DNA from: Costus lasius
Lineage: Eukaryota; Streptophyta; Magnoliopsida; Zingiberales; Costaceae
DNA length: 64,000 bases
Direction: 5' to 3'
NCBI GenBank assembly: GCA_027563935.2
Contig: CM050450.1
Location: forward strand, 25,407,439-25,471,438
Shown here piece after piece: positions 1 through 11,729 of this stretch (position 1 is its first letter; the number at the start of each line of letters is the position of its first letter). Below the pieces are notes generated by a model. That model saw only the letters and a list, made by a program, of their open reading frames with translations. It had not been told where the DNA came from and made no database searches. The translations under genes were made by a program, and so were the position numbers.

Positions 1-1389
1 TCAATTTTGGAATTTTTCTGGTTTCACATCCCCATGAAAAATGAACTAAAATTTTCAGGGTGTGTAAAAATAATAAAAGAGGGAAACAGTCATCGCCGCC
101 TGTGCTTGATTCTTCCGCCACCTCCCGATTCTGATTTTTCCAACGAAAAATTAGAAGATTCAGAGCCCTAATTAGAAAAATGAAATGAATAGAATCGTTC
201 TATAATATCAGAGGAAGATTTCGAGCTTGGTATGACGAATTTTAATCAATAACAGAGAGAGAAATCGAGTGAGGTGCCGCCATGTTAGAGTTCCTCGCTG
301 AGAAGCAATGAAGCCACCTCTGGCGGCGAAATTTTCAGGAGAGCTTCACCCAAGGGAGGACACATCAGAAATTTTTGATCAAAAGGAGTTCGATCGGAGA
401 AGAAATCAGAGAAAGAAAATCGCAGCCATGGAGGAAATCAGCCGAACACTGTAGCAGCCGAAAATCAAAGGGTTGTAAAATTGAACTAAAATTTTCACAC
501 CCTTGTGAAATCAGTAAAATTTTCTATTCTTCCTTTGTCGAATTCTAATTATTTTAAGATAAATTTTTATTGTGTTTTCGACTCCATGATAGCGTAAAGC
601 TTTATTTGGGACATTGGGAGTAATCTCTTTTTAATTCTTTAATGACTAGATGATTTTTAACCTATTTGTTATTCTTTGAATGATAATTTTGCCTTTGTGA
701 TTAATTTTCTTTGAAATTATTATTAGCATGTTATAGGGTTCGTAATATGGGCTGAGAGGTGATTTATGAACCTGAAACCCTTAGATTAGATCTAGAAACC
801 TAGACTATGAAAGTAGCTAAGTCCTAGAACTCTAATTTATGATGCTTAATTTACATGTAAGTGATTTTGATTTTAAAGTTTTAGACATGATAATATGGAC
901 TTTGATTGTTAGAACCCCTTAGGTAAAACCTATAAAATTGAAGTACGAGAGCATTTAATTTTACTTGAGAAGTAGACTATGAGAGTTAAACCACAAAAGT
1001 GATTTTAATTTTCTTTGTCTGGTTTATTTTTATTTAACACTGAGTAGCAAGTCACGAAAGTGAAGACTGTTATGTGTAAATTGGACATCCAAGAGGAGAC
1101 AATTTCTTTTTTTAATTAAACTTTTCTTTATCATGATTTGAATAACTAATAAAAACTAAATTATATCTAGTCATGAGAATTAAAAAGTGATAAAACCTTA
1201 GTCCCAGTTTTCTCTCTCCAATTTCCGACGACAGATTTTGTTGTTTCGTTATTCCATTTTGCTTCATACCCATCGTACATCGATCGCTTAGCTAGTAAGA
1301 ATTTAATTATTTAGTACTTAACACGTAGGTCTCTGTGGGTTCGATATCTTTTATTATTTTGACGTATCCGTGCACTTGTGGACACATCA
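1..1389 (+). repeat. Right part of an Athila-like LTR (Athila-0)
   Basis: This AT-rich block resembles the LTRs of Athila-2 (46079-47986) and Athila-3 (61349-63046). Shared marks are a gttcgatcgga stretch near 390, the region of alternating 'cacgaaagtg' words near 990-1060, and the terminus ending in gacacatca at 1389. No tRNA-Asp-type primer site follows the terminus, unlike the 5' LTRs in this window, so it is read as the 3' LTR (or a solo LTR) of a plus-oriented element lying mostly outside the window. The five bases after it are tctac, a possible target duplication that cannot be tested. I see no gene in it. Confidence 0.8.
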
Positions 1390-1457
1390 TCTACTCGAGT
1401 AGTTTCTAGGGTAGTTTTCTTAACAAATAATGTGTAGATCAACCCTGCTTATCTAGA

Positions 1458-2230
1458 TCAACCCTGCAAGAATTGTTGAGTCCTAAGTAGTATGATGGGC
1501 TTCTTAGTCTCTATAGCCTTCCCTTGAGCATGTGAGTTTCGGAGTTCCTTAGGTAGGCTGAGCACAAGTGTGATTTTCTTCCCACTATGGGTGAACTCAA
1601 ATGTGTTGCTCCTCCCATAATGAGTCACATCAAAATCATACAACCTTGGTCGTCCTAATAAAATATCAGCGACATCCATTTCAATAATATCATACCAAAT
1701 ACTTCCTTGATAGGTAGCAAGTTTAAGGGGTACTAGACACTTATAGGCAACTGGAATATTGGATTGATCTACCCATGATATGCTATAAGGCTTTTGGTGT
1801 TTTTCCTAGGTGTGCCCAAATTTGCTAACTGCTTGCTTGGAGATGACATTCAGACTACTCCCACTATCTATGACTATCTTACAAACCTTCCCATTGCACT
1901 TGGTGTAGGTATAAAAAAGACTAATCCTTTTCTAATCTTCGGCTTGAGTATTCTTGATGTAATTGCACCTAACTACTGCTATGATGGGAGGTTGGGTTTC
2001 CTCCTCACTATTATAATTACGGGCATAACCCTCATATTATAGCTCCTCCTTCTCGGGTTCAGGGTCCTCCCACTCTTCTATGAGCAATGACTTCTTGGGA
2101 CAATCCCTGGATACATGACTAGGTTGGGAGCAATTATAGCAAGTGATCCTACTTTGGTTTTGGCCCATGGGTCTCCTATCTCTAGAGGTTCCCTCCATAG
2201 GTGTAGCTCTAGCTAGGGTGGTAGGTGTAA
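1458..2230 (-). pseudogene. Element G gag zinc knuckle and aspartic protease remnant
   Basis: Minus-strand reading first gives a CCHC zinc knuckle (C-Y-N-C-S-Q-P-S-H-V-S-R-D-C, CX2CX4HX4C, about 2098-2141), which in Gag binds the genomic RNA. It is followed by an acidic EEWEDPEPEKEE segment and then a retroviral-type protease with the active-site motif IDSGS (D-S-G at 1868-1860). About 60 codons on is ILLGRP, the usual protease flap/C-terminal signature of plant Ty3/gypsy elements, then a YDFDVTHYGRSNTF segment. Stops and a frame change separate the knuckle from the protease, so no product is expected. The pol continuation (RT, RNase H, integrase) is lost at 1390, where Athila-0 begins. The family call is firm; assignment to the same element as the gag at 38680-39250 rests on the junction match. 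Confidence 0.8.
2224..2230. repeat. Putative target-site duplication of insertion E, left copy
   Basis: The word ggtgtaa occurs here and at 38680-38686, exactly where G's gag reading is interrupted on each side. One flanking mismatch is tolerated if a 9-base duplication is assumed. Confidence 0.5.
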
Positions 2231-3440
2231 CACTAGGGAACATGAGGCATGTTTCCCCTCTTCTTATTCAGCTATAGAGGTTATGGAGCATGGCATATAC
2301 ACACCATGGAGGAGGCCAGGAGTAGGAGAGGCCTATCTAGTGAAGATTGTGATAAAAAGAAACTAACATTGTGTTAGGATGTGTATGCAGGTACTCTACT
2401 GAGGTGTAGTAGGGCTTGGCACATTGTTAATCCTTGGGCAGGGCCTGGGGGGGGGGGTTGTTCGTGGAGCATGATGCGACATATGCACAGGTGGTGCCTG
2501 AGTCCTAGGTGAGGATAGTTGATGCCACGACACAAGTATGGAGTGTGTAGAGGATGCATAAAAAATACAGAAGATGGGGGCATAGGTGATACTCGAACCT
2601 GGGACCCAGGGGCGTACCAGAGACTATATGTATGGGGATGCTGACCCAGCATGCGGGCTTTGCTATTTGCTTGGAGAGGCACATATTTGATGAACTCTAA
2701 TGGCCACCTTGGCCCTTGAAGCTAAGTCACAAGTGCCTAAGCTAAAAATACTAAAGACTAAGTGGAGTGGCACAAGAGGCTACTTCGAGAGGAGGGTTCC
2801 CATGAATTGCTCACTTGACAAATTGTTCCTTGGTGGCTTGTGGCGTTCTTCTCTTGGGTGAAAGTTTTCTTGGCACGAGCACCTTGCATGATCACCACTT
2901 CTTCTCCATTTCTGGCGAGGTTTCCACCTTCACTCCGGCCATCTTGTGAGAGACAAGAGGGAGGTTCGGCTAGAGGGTAGCTGAACATTGGAGGAGGTTC
3001 ACATCATCTTGGCAAGAAGTCAAAGCACCATCAGACTTCTATTTCTTCTCCGGTGAAGATTAGAATTCCGGTGATCTTAGAGTTTACCTCTAAACTCCTA
3101 GGTACATTCTTTAGTGCAAGAATTGTGTGTGATTGATGTGAGATTTGAATGTGGCCAAAACTAGAGGTTTTTTTACATTCGACTCTTTTATTGAAATAGT
3201 TAATAGGTTTCCTCTATTGGTGATTGTTCATTGAGTTGTGTTCTTGGGTTTTCTGTGATTGGCACATGTGGTGCCATTGATTCGCTAGACATTATCTGCT
3301 TAGGTTTTGCGCATATATTTTGTGCGCCTAGATTTGTGTAGGAATTGTGTGTGCCTCGCATATGTCTAGTGCATTGGCGCATATCCTAAGTGTACAAAGT
3401 GGTTGAGGGCAAGTTGCCTAACTCAATCCACCACTAAGGA
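2231..3440. other. Insertion E, left part: unclassified DNA
   Basis: With 38326-38679 this forms about 1.56 kb that interrupts G's gag. It starts cactaggg, carries an 11-base G run (2447-2457) and has no coding region I recognise; the short open frames here (for example minus 2988-2758 and 3382-3200) have no domain signature. No LTR termini, PBS, PPT, RT motif or poly-A tail is visible. A tRNA-like B-box word near 2590 is not backed by an A box. Copia-D landed inside it at 3440. It could be a non-autonomous DNA transposon or a captured genomic segment. Confidence 0.45.
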
Positions 3441-5392
3441 TGTTGGGAAACCCCAGGGATATTTTACAATTTTCAGAGATAGAGATTACACAAATACATT
3501 ACACAGCGGAAGCAATATCCCCGAAACGAGCCAGTCCCAAAAACCCAGTGAAGATCGCATGCGAGAGAGTCGACACGATGAATTAGAAAATACCTCAAAG
3601 CAAGATGAGGCCAATGTCGAAGTAGGCGCCCAAGCGTGCGCCCTCTGCAGTCTCACACACACGGATACCTCGAGTCCTCTTCTTCCACGCTCGGTGCTAG
3701 CCTCGGGAAGAAGATTGAAGCCTTAGTCACCTTCTCCAATGCTTGTGCCACCTCCAAGGTAGAAGCGCTAATTGAAGAAGAAGAGAGGAGAAGGGAGAAT
3801 GCCGCCAAGCCTCTGCTTCTCTTGCACCAAAGGAGGAGGAAGAAGGGAAGAAGCTTCCGGCCCTCTTGTTGGAAGATAGAAATTGTGCCAAAGCCCTTGC
3901 TCTCGCCTCTTAGATGTGTTCTCACCCTCCAAGGAATTGAACACAAGAGAGGGGCGGCTAGGGTCCAATAAATAGGGCAAGAGGCGGTTTGGGCAAGGGC
4001 TAGGATTATGACAAGTGTGTGGCTAGGATGAGGGGGTTTGAGGCATGGAAAGTCTCCAAGACTTTACCATAAACCTCATTCAACCTATCCATATTTGCCC
4101 AAGCACCATATTAGCCCAAGACATGCCATAAAGGCATTCATACCATCAAAGGAGAAGGGCTAGGTGCAAATTCCTTCTTAATGAAGCAATTTTTGCCACC
4201 CAAACCCCATTATGCCCCTTAGGCGCCAATGGGGTTGGGTTTCTGCCCATTATGCCCTTTTAGCCCATTGCCTCTTCATGACAACTTGTTATTGGATCTC
4301 ATTGGATAATGAGCTAGCCCAAACTTCATTGCATGGGTTGATTAAGTGCTTGGATCCAATCCAATGCAACCCTAATCCAAATGTGACCAACCATGGTCAA
4401 ATACGAGTCAAACTGCCAAAAATGAAGTTTGGCTCTGATAACATTCTTCCATCTCATCAGGACCATTGGTGCTTACGAAATCTCCGAAATAGATCCGAGC
4501 GATCCAATAACTCGATCATAAGGCTTCCTGATCAATACGAGAACTCGAGTATCATGGTGTCTGACCCTGTAGGTTCCTCTGACGCTGGCAGTATTGACCA
4601 AAGGTCCCCACAACCAGTGAGTGGCACCTAGTAGTGCATCGCTGCTACCCAGGTCATTGGAATGGATATCGACATCAACATCCCCATCATCGCAACTAGG
4701 TACAGATGCATTACAGTCTCTTTGCCGAACTAATATCTGATTGGACAAGTGTATCACCACTTGTTTTCACCCAATCACATGAATATAACTAAATCAGGTT
4801 CTCACCTGGGTATGGCCATACACTTTCAGTCATAGAACCATAGAGGAGCTCCACAGATATCAAGCTTCCCTTTGGAAGGGGCAAATCCTTTGTCTGTCTA
4901 TTGACCTTCTCATATGGGTCGTGACATGCTCAATGACAACAGTTATTACCTCCTAACTACGGTGAGGTGTTAGGTTGTATCAAAGCATGTCTCTAACTGT
5001 ATAGAATGGCCAATAACCTCATGTCAAGGGATCAATGCATCTCCTGTCACATGTGAGGATAACTCATGACACCAATTCATTGCCTCACAGCGGGTCTATC
5101 CAGTGTATCCACCACTGATATACCCATATGTCTGCATTAGCACCTCGTGCCCAACCAACCCATATACCAGTCTCACAAGTACCAGAGCTGTCGCATATCC
5201 ACTTAGGTACATCGACTGGGGACAATCATTTGAGCACAGATCCAATCTGTCTCCAGGGACATTATCATGTAAGTACATAATCGCATATGTAAACAAACAT
5301 AGATAATGACAATGCCAGAAAGATATATAAATATCAAAGTCAAGTAGTACAATAATGGACCAATACTAGGTCCTAGGGCATATACACCAACA
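3441..5392 (-). repeat. Copia-D 3' LTR
   Basis: This 1952-bp LTR is the downstream repeat in the minus-strand sense. Read on the minus strand it starts tgttggtgtatatgccc and matches the copia-A LTR almost throughout. A TATA-like word (ctatttattgg, minus) lies near 3980-3968. The open frame at 4212-4631 (plus) is antisense to the element and is discussed under findings. Confidence 0.92.
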
Positions 5393-5407
5393 ATCTCCCA
5401 CTTGCAC
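5393..5407 (-). promoter_or_regulatory. Copia-D polypurine tract
   Basis: On the minus strand the sequence gtgcaagtgggagat directly precedes the 3' LTR. It is the plus-strand primer site and is identical in form to the tract of copia-A at 27406-27420. Confidence 0.85.
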
Positions 5408-5413
5408 TAAGAC

Positions 5414-6248
5414 CTAGAGGTTGAGGAATCTCAACCCCATATCTCTAGCGTGACCATTATGCTTCTGCTGCGCCAAAGATTTGGTCAATGCGTCTGCCAG
5501 ATTATTCTCTGTGTCAACTCTGCTAATATTGACATCACCTCTGTCAATGATCTCTCTGATCAGGTGTAATCTCCTGAGTATGTGTTTGGACCTTTGATGA
5601 GACCGTGGTTCCTTGGCTTGTGCAATTGCTCTATTGTTGTCACAGTAGAGCTCAATGGGATCCATTGCACTTGGAACCACCTGAAGTTCAGAAATGAACT
5701 TCCTGATCCAAACGGCTTCTTTAGCTGCCTCAGAAGTGGCCACATACTCAGCCTTGGTTGTAGAATCAGCTATGGTGGATTGCTTGAAGCTCTTCCAGCA
5801 TACAACGCCTCCATTCAACTTGAACACATAGCCGGCCTGCGATCTGAAGTCATCAGGGTCAGACTGGAACGACGCATCAGTATAGCCCTGCATACTGAGC
5901 TCTTCCTGTCCCCCATAGACTAAAAATAGAACCTTAGTTCTTCTCAGATACTTAAGGATGTTCTTTACAGCCACCCAGTGCAATAAACCTGGATTGGATT
6001 GGTATCGGCTGGTTATGCTCACAGCATAAGCCACGTCTGGTCTAGTACACAACATTGCATACATGATCGATCCCACTGTCGAAGTATAGGGCACTCGACT
6101 CATGTCATCCCTCTCAGTCTATGTGGTGGGACACTGGCTCTTTGAGAGAGTAAGGCCATGTCTCACTGGAAGGTATCCCTTCTTAGATTGCTCCAAGTTG
6201 AACCTCTCCAGGACCTTATCAATGTAGGTACACTGACTAAGGACCAGG
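5414..6248 (-). pseudogene. Copia-D pol 3' part: end of RT and RNase H
   Basis: The minus-strand frame encodes the C-terminal part of a copia polyprotein: the LVLSQ-TYIDKVLERF connection, SIMYAMLCTRPDVAYA, then RNase H with YTDASFQSD, STTKAEYVA and LYCDNN. RNase H removes the RNA strand during cDNA synthesis. One in-frame TAG lies near 6120 (CPTT*TER) where copia-A has a Gln codon (CAG). The reading stops dead at 6248, where copia-C is inserted; the matching upstream part is at 33255-34701, but roughly 1.64 kb between the two (judged against copia-A) is gone. The protein end, MGLRFLNL, is followed after 6 bases by the polypurine tract, the normal spacing for this family. Not functional. Confidence 0.9.
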
Positions 6249-8470
6249 TGTTAGGGAATACCGGATGTAATTTAAAATTTTGCAGTCCTAGGACGCAGCG
6301 GAAGAATCATTACACCCGAAACATATTCCGGTCCCAAGGATCCATGCGAGAGAGAAGACACAAGGATGTGTTAGAGATGTACCTCTTTTGCTTGTCTAGT
6401 TGTCGAAGCCATGTTGAAGGCGCCCAAGTGTTTGCCCTCCACAAGTATCCACACGTCGACTCCTTGATCGTTGCTCCCTTCCACGCTTGGTGCTAGCCTC
6501 GGGAAGAGAATCAAGCCTTAGGGTTCCTTCACTTCTCTTGCGCTACCTCCAAGGATCATGCGCCAAATGCAAGGAAGATGCCACCAACTCCTTATCCTCT
6601 TCACTCCAAGAGAAGAGGGAGAAGAAGAGTTTCGGCCCTTAGGAAGAGTAAGAGGAAGTGGCGCCACCAAGTCCTTCCAAGTCACGCCAAGAGGAGAGGA
6701 AGGAGAAGACTTGCGGCCACTAGTAGGAAGAAGGGTTGCGCCACCTTGATGTTGTCGCCCTTTGCCCTTGCTCTCGCCCCTCTATGTGTGTTCACGTCTC
6801 CAAGCATTCGAACCATTGAGAGGGGGAAGCTAGGGTCCCTTTTATAAGCCAAGAGGCGGTTTAGGGAGGGCCAAGATCATGCCAAGTGGGCGGCTAGGAT
6901 GAGAGGGGTTTGTGGTAAGGAAAGTCTCCAAGACTTTGCCATAAACCTCATTCAACCTATCCTTATTTGCCTAATAGCCATATCAGCCCAAGACATGCCT
7001 TAGAGGCATTCTTTCCATCCAAGGAGAAGGGCTAGGCGCAACATGCAAGAGTCATTCGGCTAAGGAAGGGTTTGAGGGGAATTAGGGTTTGGAGGTAAGG
7101 TAAGTCTCCAAGATCTTACCATAAACCTTACCCTACTATCCATATGCGCCCAAGCTCTTTCCAAAAGAGCCATCAAGCCATATCCGCCCCAACACTTGCC
7201 ATAGAGGCAAGATACCATTAAAGGATGAAGGGGGAGGCGCCTAATGCTTCCTTATGAAGCAACATGCGCCCACTTCACCCCATTATGCCCTTGGTGCCAA
7301 TGGGGTGAAACTCTTCCCCATTATACCCTTTTAGCCTCTAATCTCTTCATGACAACTTATTATTGGGCCTCATTGGATAATGAGTTAGCCCAAACTTCAT
7401 TGCATGGGTTGATTAAGCCATTGGATCCAATCCAATGCAACCCTAATCCAAATGTGACCAATCTAGGTCAATTTCGGGTCAACCTGCCAAAAATGAAGTT
7501 TGGCTCCAATAAATTTCTTCCAACTCATCAGGCCCATTGGTGCTGATGAAATCTTCCAAATTGATCCAAGTTATCCAATAACTTGATCATAAGGCTTCTG
7601 ATTAAAGCAACATCAAGAGTCTATTGCGTGTGACCCCGTAGGATCCATATCACGATGGCAATGATGTAAACATCATAAGTAGTGAGGGGTATCTAGCAAC
7701 ACATCACTACTACCCATGTCATAGGATTTAAGTCATTATGGCTGCAACTCCTAACAAGCAACGAGGATTCCCATTGCATTATAGATCCCTTTGCCTAAAC
7801 TGATATCCTGCCATTGGATTAGTCTCAAGTTTATCAATCCAATGCATTGGTCATGACTCAACAAGTGTGGCCACACATTCCTGTCATGCACCAATTAAGG
7901 TGGGGCGCCCCAAAGTGGATATCATTCTTCCTCTGAAGGAAGGGGCAAATCCTACTATTGGTCATCCATGTCTCTACGTGACTTATGACATGCCTATTGA
8001 CAGTCGTTTTGGTCCCCCAATTACGGAGAGACGTAAGACTGTATCAAAGCATATCCATCATCAAATCTAGACACGAATATCTCAAGTCTAAGGATCAATG
8101 CAAACCTCTTGCATGTGAGATTGACTTGTTGACTAGACAAGTCAATCCTCACGGTGGATCACTCCAGTGCATCCAATGCACCTATATGTCTACGTTACTG
8201 TGCCCCGCACCTAACCAGCCCATACACCAGTCTCACATGTACCAAAGCTGTCCCATTTCTGCTATGGTACCTTGTCTGGGGATAGCCTATGAGAATGGAT
8301 CCAATCCAAACTCCTGGGACATTATATATGCAACTCAATACATCAACGCAGGTAGAGAAGTCTGCATAATAACAACCATGCCTCTATGTAGAATAATAAT
8401 TCTATCAAAGTACATTCAAACAATGCTTGACCATGTCCATACATTGGTCTGTAGGGCATATCCACCAACA
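6249..8470 (-). repeat. Copia-C 3' LTR
   Basis: At 2222 bp this is longer than the A and D LTRs. The extra length includes an old tandem duplication: segments beginning aagtctccaagac near 6924 and aagtctccaagat near 7102 each run on through 'cataaacc', 'ctatcc' and a final aggcgc. A minus-strand TATA-like word (cttataaaag) lies at 6849-6840. The first 300 bases of the minus-strand reading are related to the D and A LTRs; the U5 end is distinct. Confidence 0.9.
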
Positions 8471-8485
8471 ATCTCCCACTTGCAC
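8471..8485 (-). promoter_or_regulatory. Copia-C polypurine tract
   Basis: Minus-strand gtgcaagtgggagat directly precedes the 3' LTR, as in the other copia elements of the window. Confidence 0.85.
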
Positions 8486-8494
8486 TAAGACCAA

Positions 8495-11400
8495 GGACAA
8501 CTGATGTTTAGTCAGTTCCAATGTCTCTAGTATGAGACATTTAGCTTCCGCTGCGCCAGAGGCTATGTCAGTGGGTTTTTCCAGATTGCTCTCTATGTTT
8601 ATTGTAACAAATTTGATCATCATCCTTATCCATGATCTCTAAGATCAGATGATATGCTGCAGTACATACATGAGCACTAAGTTCCTTCACTTATGCTATG
8701 GCCCCAGTAAGAACTATACTGGACCATCAAGCACCAGGAACTAAATCAAGTTCAAATGAATGAAGCTGCTTCCTTGGCTGCCACAAGAAGCTGCAATGTA
8801 CTCAGCCTTATTTGTAGAATTTTGCCACTATGGTTTGCATAATGCTCTTTTAGCACACAACACCACAACAAAGGCAAAGCGCAAATCCTGGCTGTGGTCA
8901 TAAGACTGGAACGAAGTATCAGTGTACCCTTGTACACAAAATTCTTCCTGTCTATCATAGACTAGACTTCAACCCTTTATACTTCCCAAGTATATATAAG
9001 GATTGCTTTCACAGCTATCCAGTGTCAAACACTAGGATCTGATTGAAACTTACTAGCTATGCTCCAAGCATTTGCCACAAATGGTCTTGTGTATATTACT
9101 CAAAAACTGATCCATCCTATACACCATGTATCAGGATTTTAGACCCATGTCATTACTCTCCAGCTGTGTCATAGGACACAACATCCTCATGAGAGTCAGA
9201 CCATATCTCTCTGGAAGGTATTAAAATTTGGAATCATCCAATATAAACCTTTCCAGAAACTCTTGGATGAACATAGATTGACTAACGGGCAATGACTTTC
9301 TTGGATCTCTATCTATAGATCCTCATGCCTAGGATGTAGGCATCATTCCCTAGATCATTCTTCTCGAAATACATCTCAAGCTTTTTCTTCACCATATGAA
9401 GAGCTAAGATGTCATTCCATGTGAGGAGAATATCATCAATCTTTTAGAACAAGAAATACTATTAAGGTGCTCCCATTGATCTTCTTGTAAACACAGGCTC
9501 TTTTAAACATGCTTGCATAACACCATGGATATCTTTATGCCCTTGATATGAAAACCTTCTGGTTATTTCCTTATAGATATCTTTTCAGACGTCCATGCAA
9601 GAAAGGCAGTTTTCATAACAACACGCCATAACTGATCATGCAATTATAACATGCAGATTCCTAATGGACTTTAAACTCAGCTATTGGTGAAAAATTTCAT
9701 CATTATCCACCCAGTGGATTTGCCTGAAATTTCTGTTCACTAGCTTGCCTTTCAAGGTAACAATGTTACCTTCCATGTCTATCTTCCTAGAAGATTTATT
9801 TACAGCCTGTGGGAATTACCCCTTTGGCAGCTCATCCAAGTCCCAGACTTGATTAGCAGACATGGAGCCCATTATGGTTCTCATGGCCCTTAGCCACTTC
9901 TTGGAATCTGGTCCATCGACAGCTTCCATTTCCTCATTAGTCTTAGGTTCATCCTTGATGAAAAATTCGTCATGCCCAGCATATCAAATCAATCCAAACT
10001 TATGTGGTTCCTGTGTTACTTGAACCTTAGGTTGACTTTCAACCTTTATGTGAGATTTTGTTCTCCGTCTGTGTCTAATTATATTGTGGTTGATTCTGGA
10101 CCTTGTCCCAATCAAATCTACTCCCACTAGCTTCTTTCAAAAGAAATACTTTCTTAAGAGAGACAATATTTTGTTCTCTTTGGGATAGAATTAGCACTCT
10201 ACAGTGCCCCACAAACACATACTTTTGAATCACTGCACATTACATTCCCAATTCCATTGAAGAAATGGGATATTTGTAGTTCGCAACTCAAAAGCTAACT
10301 TAGACACTTTCTTATGGAGTGGTAGTACATCTGTTTGCAGAGCATCATAGTAGTATATTTGCATGACTATTCAAAGATGGAACCTCATCTAATGTGTTCC
10401 TCTTTCTTTCTTTTGAAATTCACCACACAGCGGTGTTCCAAGTAAGCTGTGAGATAATCCCCACACTTCTCAGGACAGTCATCAAATTCTCTACTAATCA
10501 CTTTGATCCAATCAAAGTGTTTTAATAATAGGTCCTCCAATTTGACTCAATATTTCATTTGTGAACTTCTTGGATTTCTCCAAAGTTCTTAGGTTGGATA
10601 AGGCATATCCATACCGGATGAAGCATATAACACCTCTTAGTGCTTATTTACATGGGTCCACATACATTGCTGTGTAATAGATCCAACAAGCCACTTACCC
10701 TTCAACCCTTTATGGTGAAGGCAGCATCTGTCACTTTGTTCCTTTGAACAAGGCTCACATTTATCATAATCCTAAAAGGATAATGATCCCAATAGTCCAT
10801 TGACCTTTGGATGTGACCATTGTTCGATGGTTCAAGAGACAATGCTATAAGAGGATGTTAATTGAATCAATGGATCTGATATTGTGTTACATATAGAGCC
10901 ACAAACTATTATCAACTGTATCAATAGAACATCTCAGATTTAAAGAAAATATCATTTATTATTTCAAACTGAAATCCTTTCCAAAAGGAATGATGTTCTA
11001 ATACATAAGCTGATATATAATAGCAAAGTTCTAGATAAAGTCTTCAAGGCAGTGAGATGATATCAGCAGCATCCAATGCTTCGTCCCTGACCCGAGGGTC
11101 GATCCCATCAAACCTCATCGTCCTACTTCCTTTGAGCTCCTGCACATGTAAAACATGTGTGAGCCTCACATACGGTACCCAGTACCCATGAATAAGAAGT
11201 AGACAAAAGACCTTGGTAACACAATACCTGAAGCGGATGGATTACATCCCTTCTTCTTTGCCATGCACTTCTTGGCCATTAATCCTCTTCAAAATACCCA
11301 TGCATTCCCAGTCTTCCGAAGTATTAGCTTCGAAGATATGGAACCATGGTCATTCTTAGATTTAGGCATACACTCTGAAGATCCAACAGAACTCTCCTGA

Positions 11401-11729
11401 TCATTGTCTATAGAGCATAGTGTGAAGAGACCTTTGAGATGTATGATAAGATCATAAATCCCCATCTCATCACACTCAACCTTGACCTCTGGGGTCATGC
11501 ACTCTAAGACAAGAGCAGTGTACTGTTCGTTATCTTCACAATGTTCAAGATAGATATTCCACTCCCACTCAGCAGTGAAATACACACTGGGCTGGGATGG
11601 AGGTCTTTCAAGAAGATGCACCTTATTCTCTTGTTCTAGTATCTTGGACAAAATCTTGAACCATTTTGTCCAATTTGTCCCATCCAGTTTGTTTTTATAA
11701 AGTTTCAATCTTAGATCAAGAGATGTCAT
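8495..11729 (-). pseudogene. Copia-C gag-pol remnant
   Basis: The minus strand keeps every pol domain in order but with many frameshifts and stops. At 11729-11289 is a gag N-terminus (KLDGTNWTKWFKIL, VLECMTPE). At about 11260-11090 is a protease remnant. Near 10600-10400 integrase core matches GIISQLT...NTAVW. Near 9620-9560 RT matches the MDVKTAFLNGK block, and near 9470-9420 the YVDD box has decayed to a KIDD-like reading. At 9000-8495 RNase H remains. The gag middle and the zinc knuckle are missing: the gag N-terminus runs straight into the protease region. The number of lesions is out of proportion to the small LTR divergence. It cannot make protein. Confidence 0.85.

Noticed and set aside
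2231..2245. CACTA DNA transposon terminus (cactaggg after taa)
   Set aside because: The other end of the insertion gives no matching inverted terminus and no transposase was found. Kept only as an open alternative for insertion E.
2588..2602. tRNA-derived SINE promoter (minus-strand ggttcgagtatc, B-box-like)
   Set aside because: No A box at the proper distance, no tail and no target duplication at this position.
2758..3382. Possible host gene fragments on the minus strand
   Set aside because: Short frames without domains, introns or codon bias; they lie within insertion E.
3636..3980. Overlapping open frames on both strands in the D LTR
   Set aside because: They arise from a GAAGAAG-rich purine tract in the U5/R region and are not kept in the other LTR.
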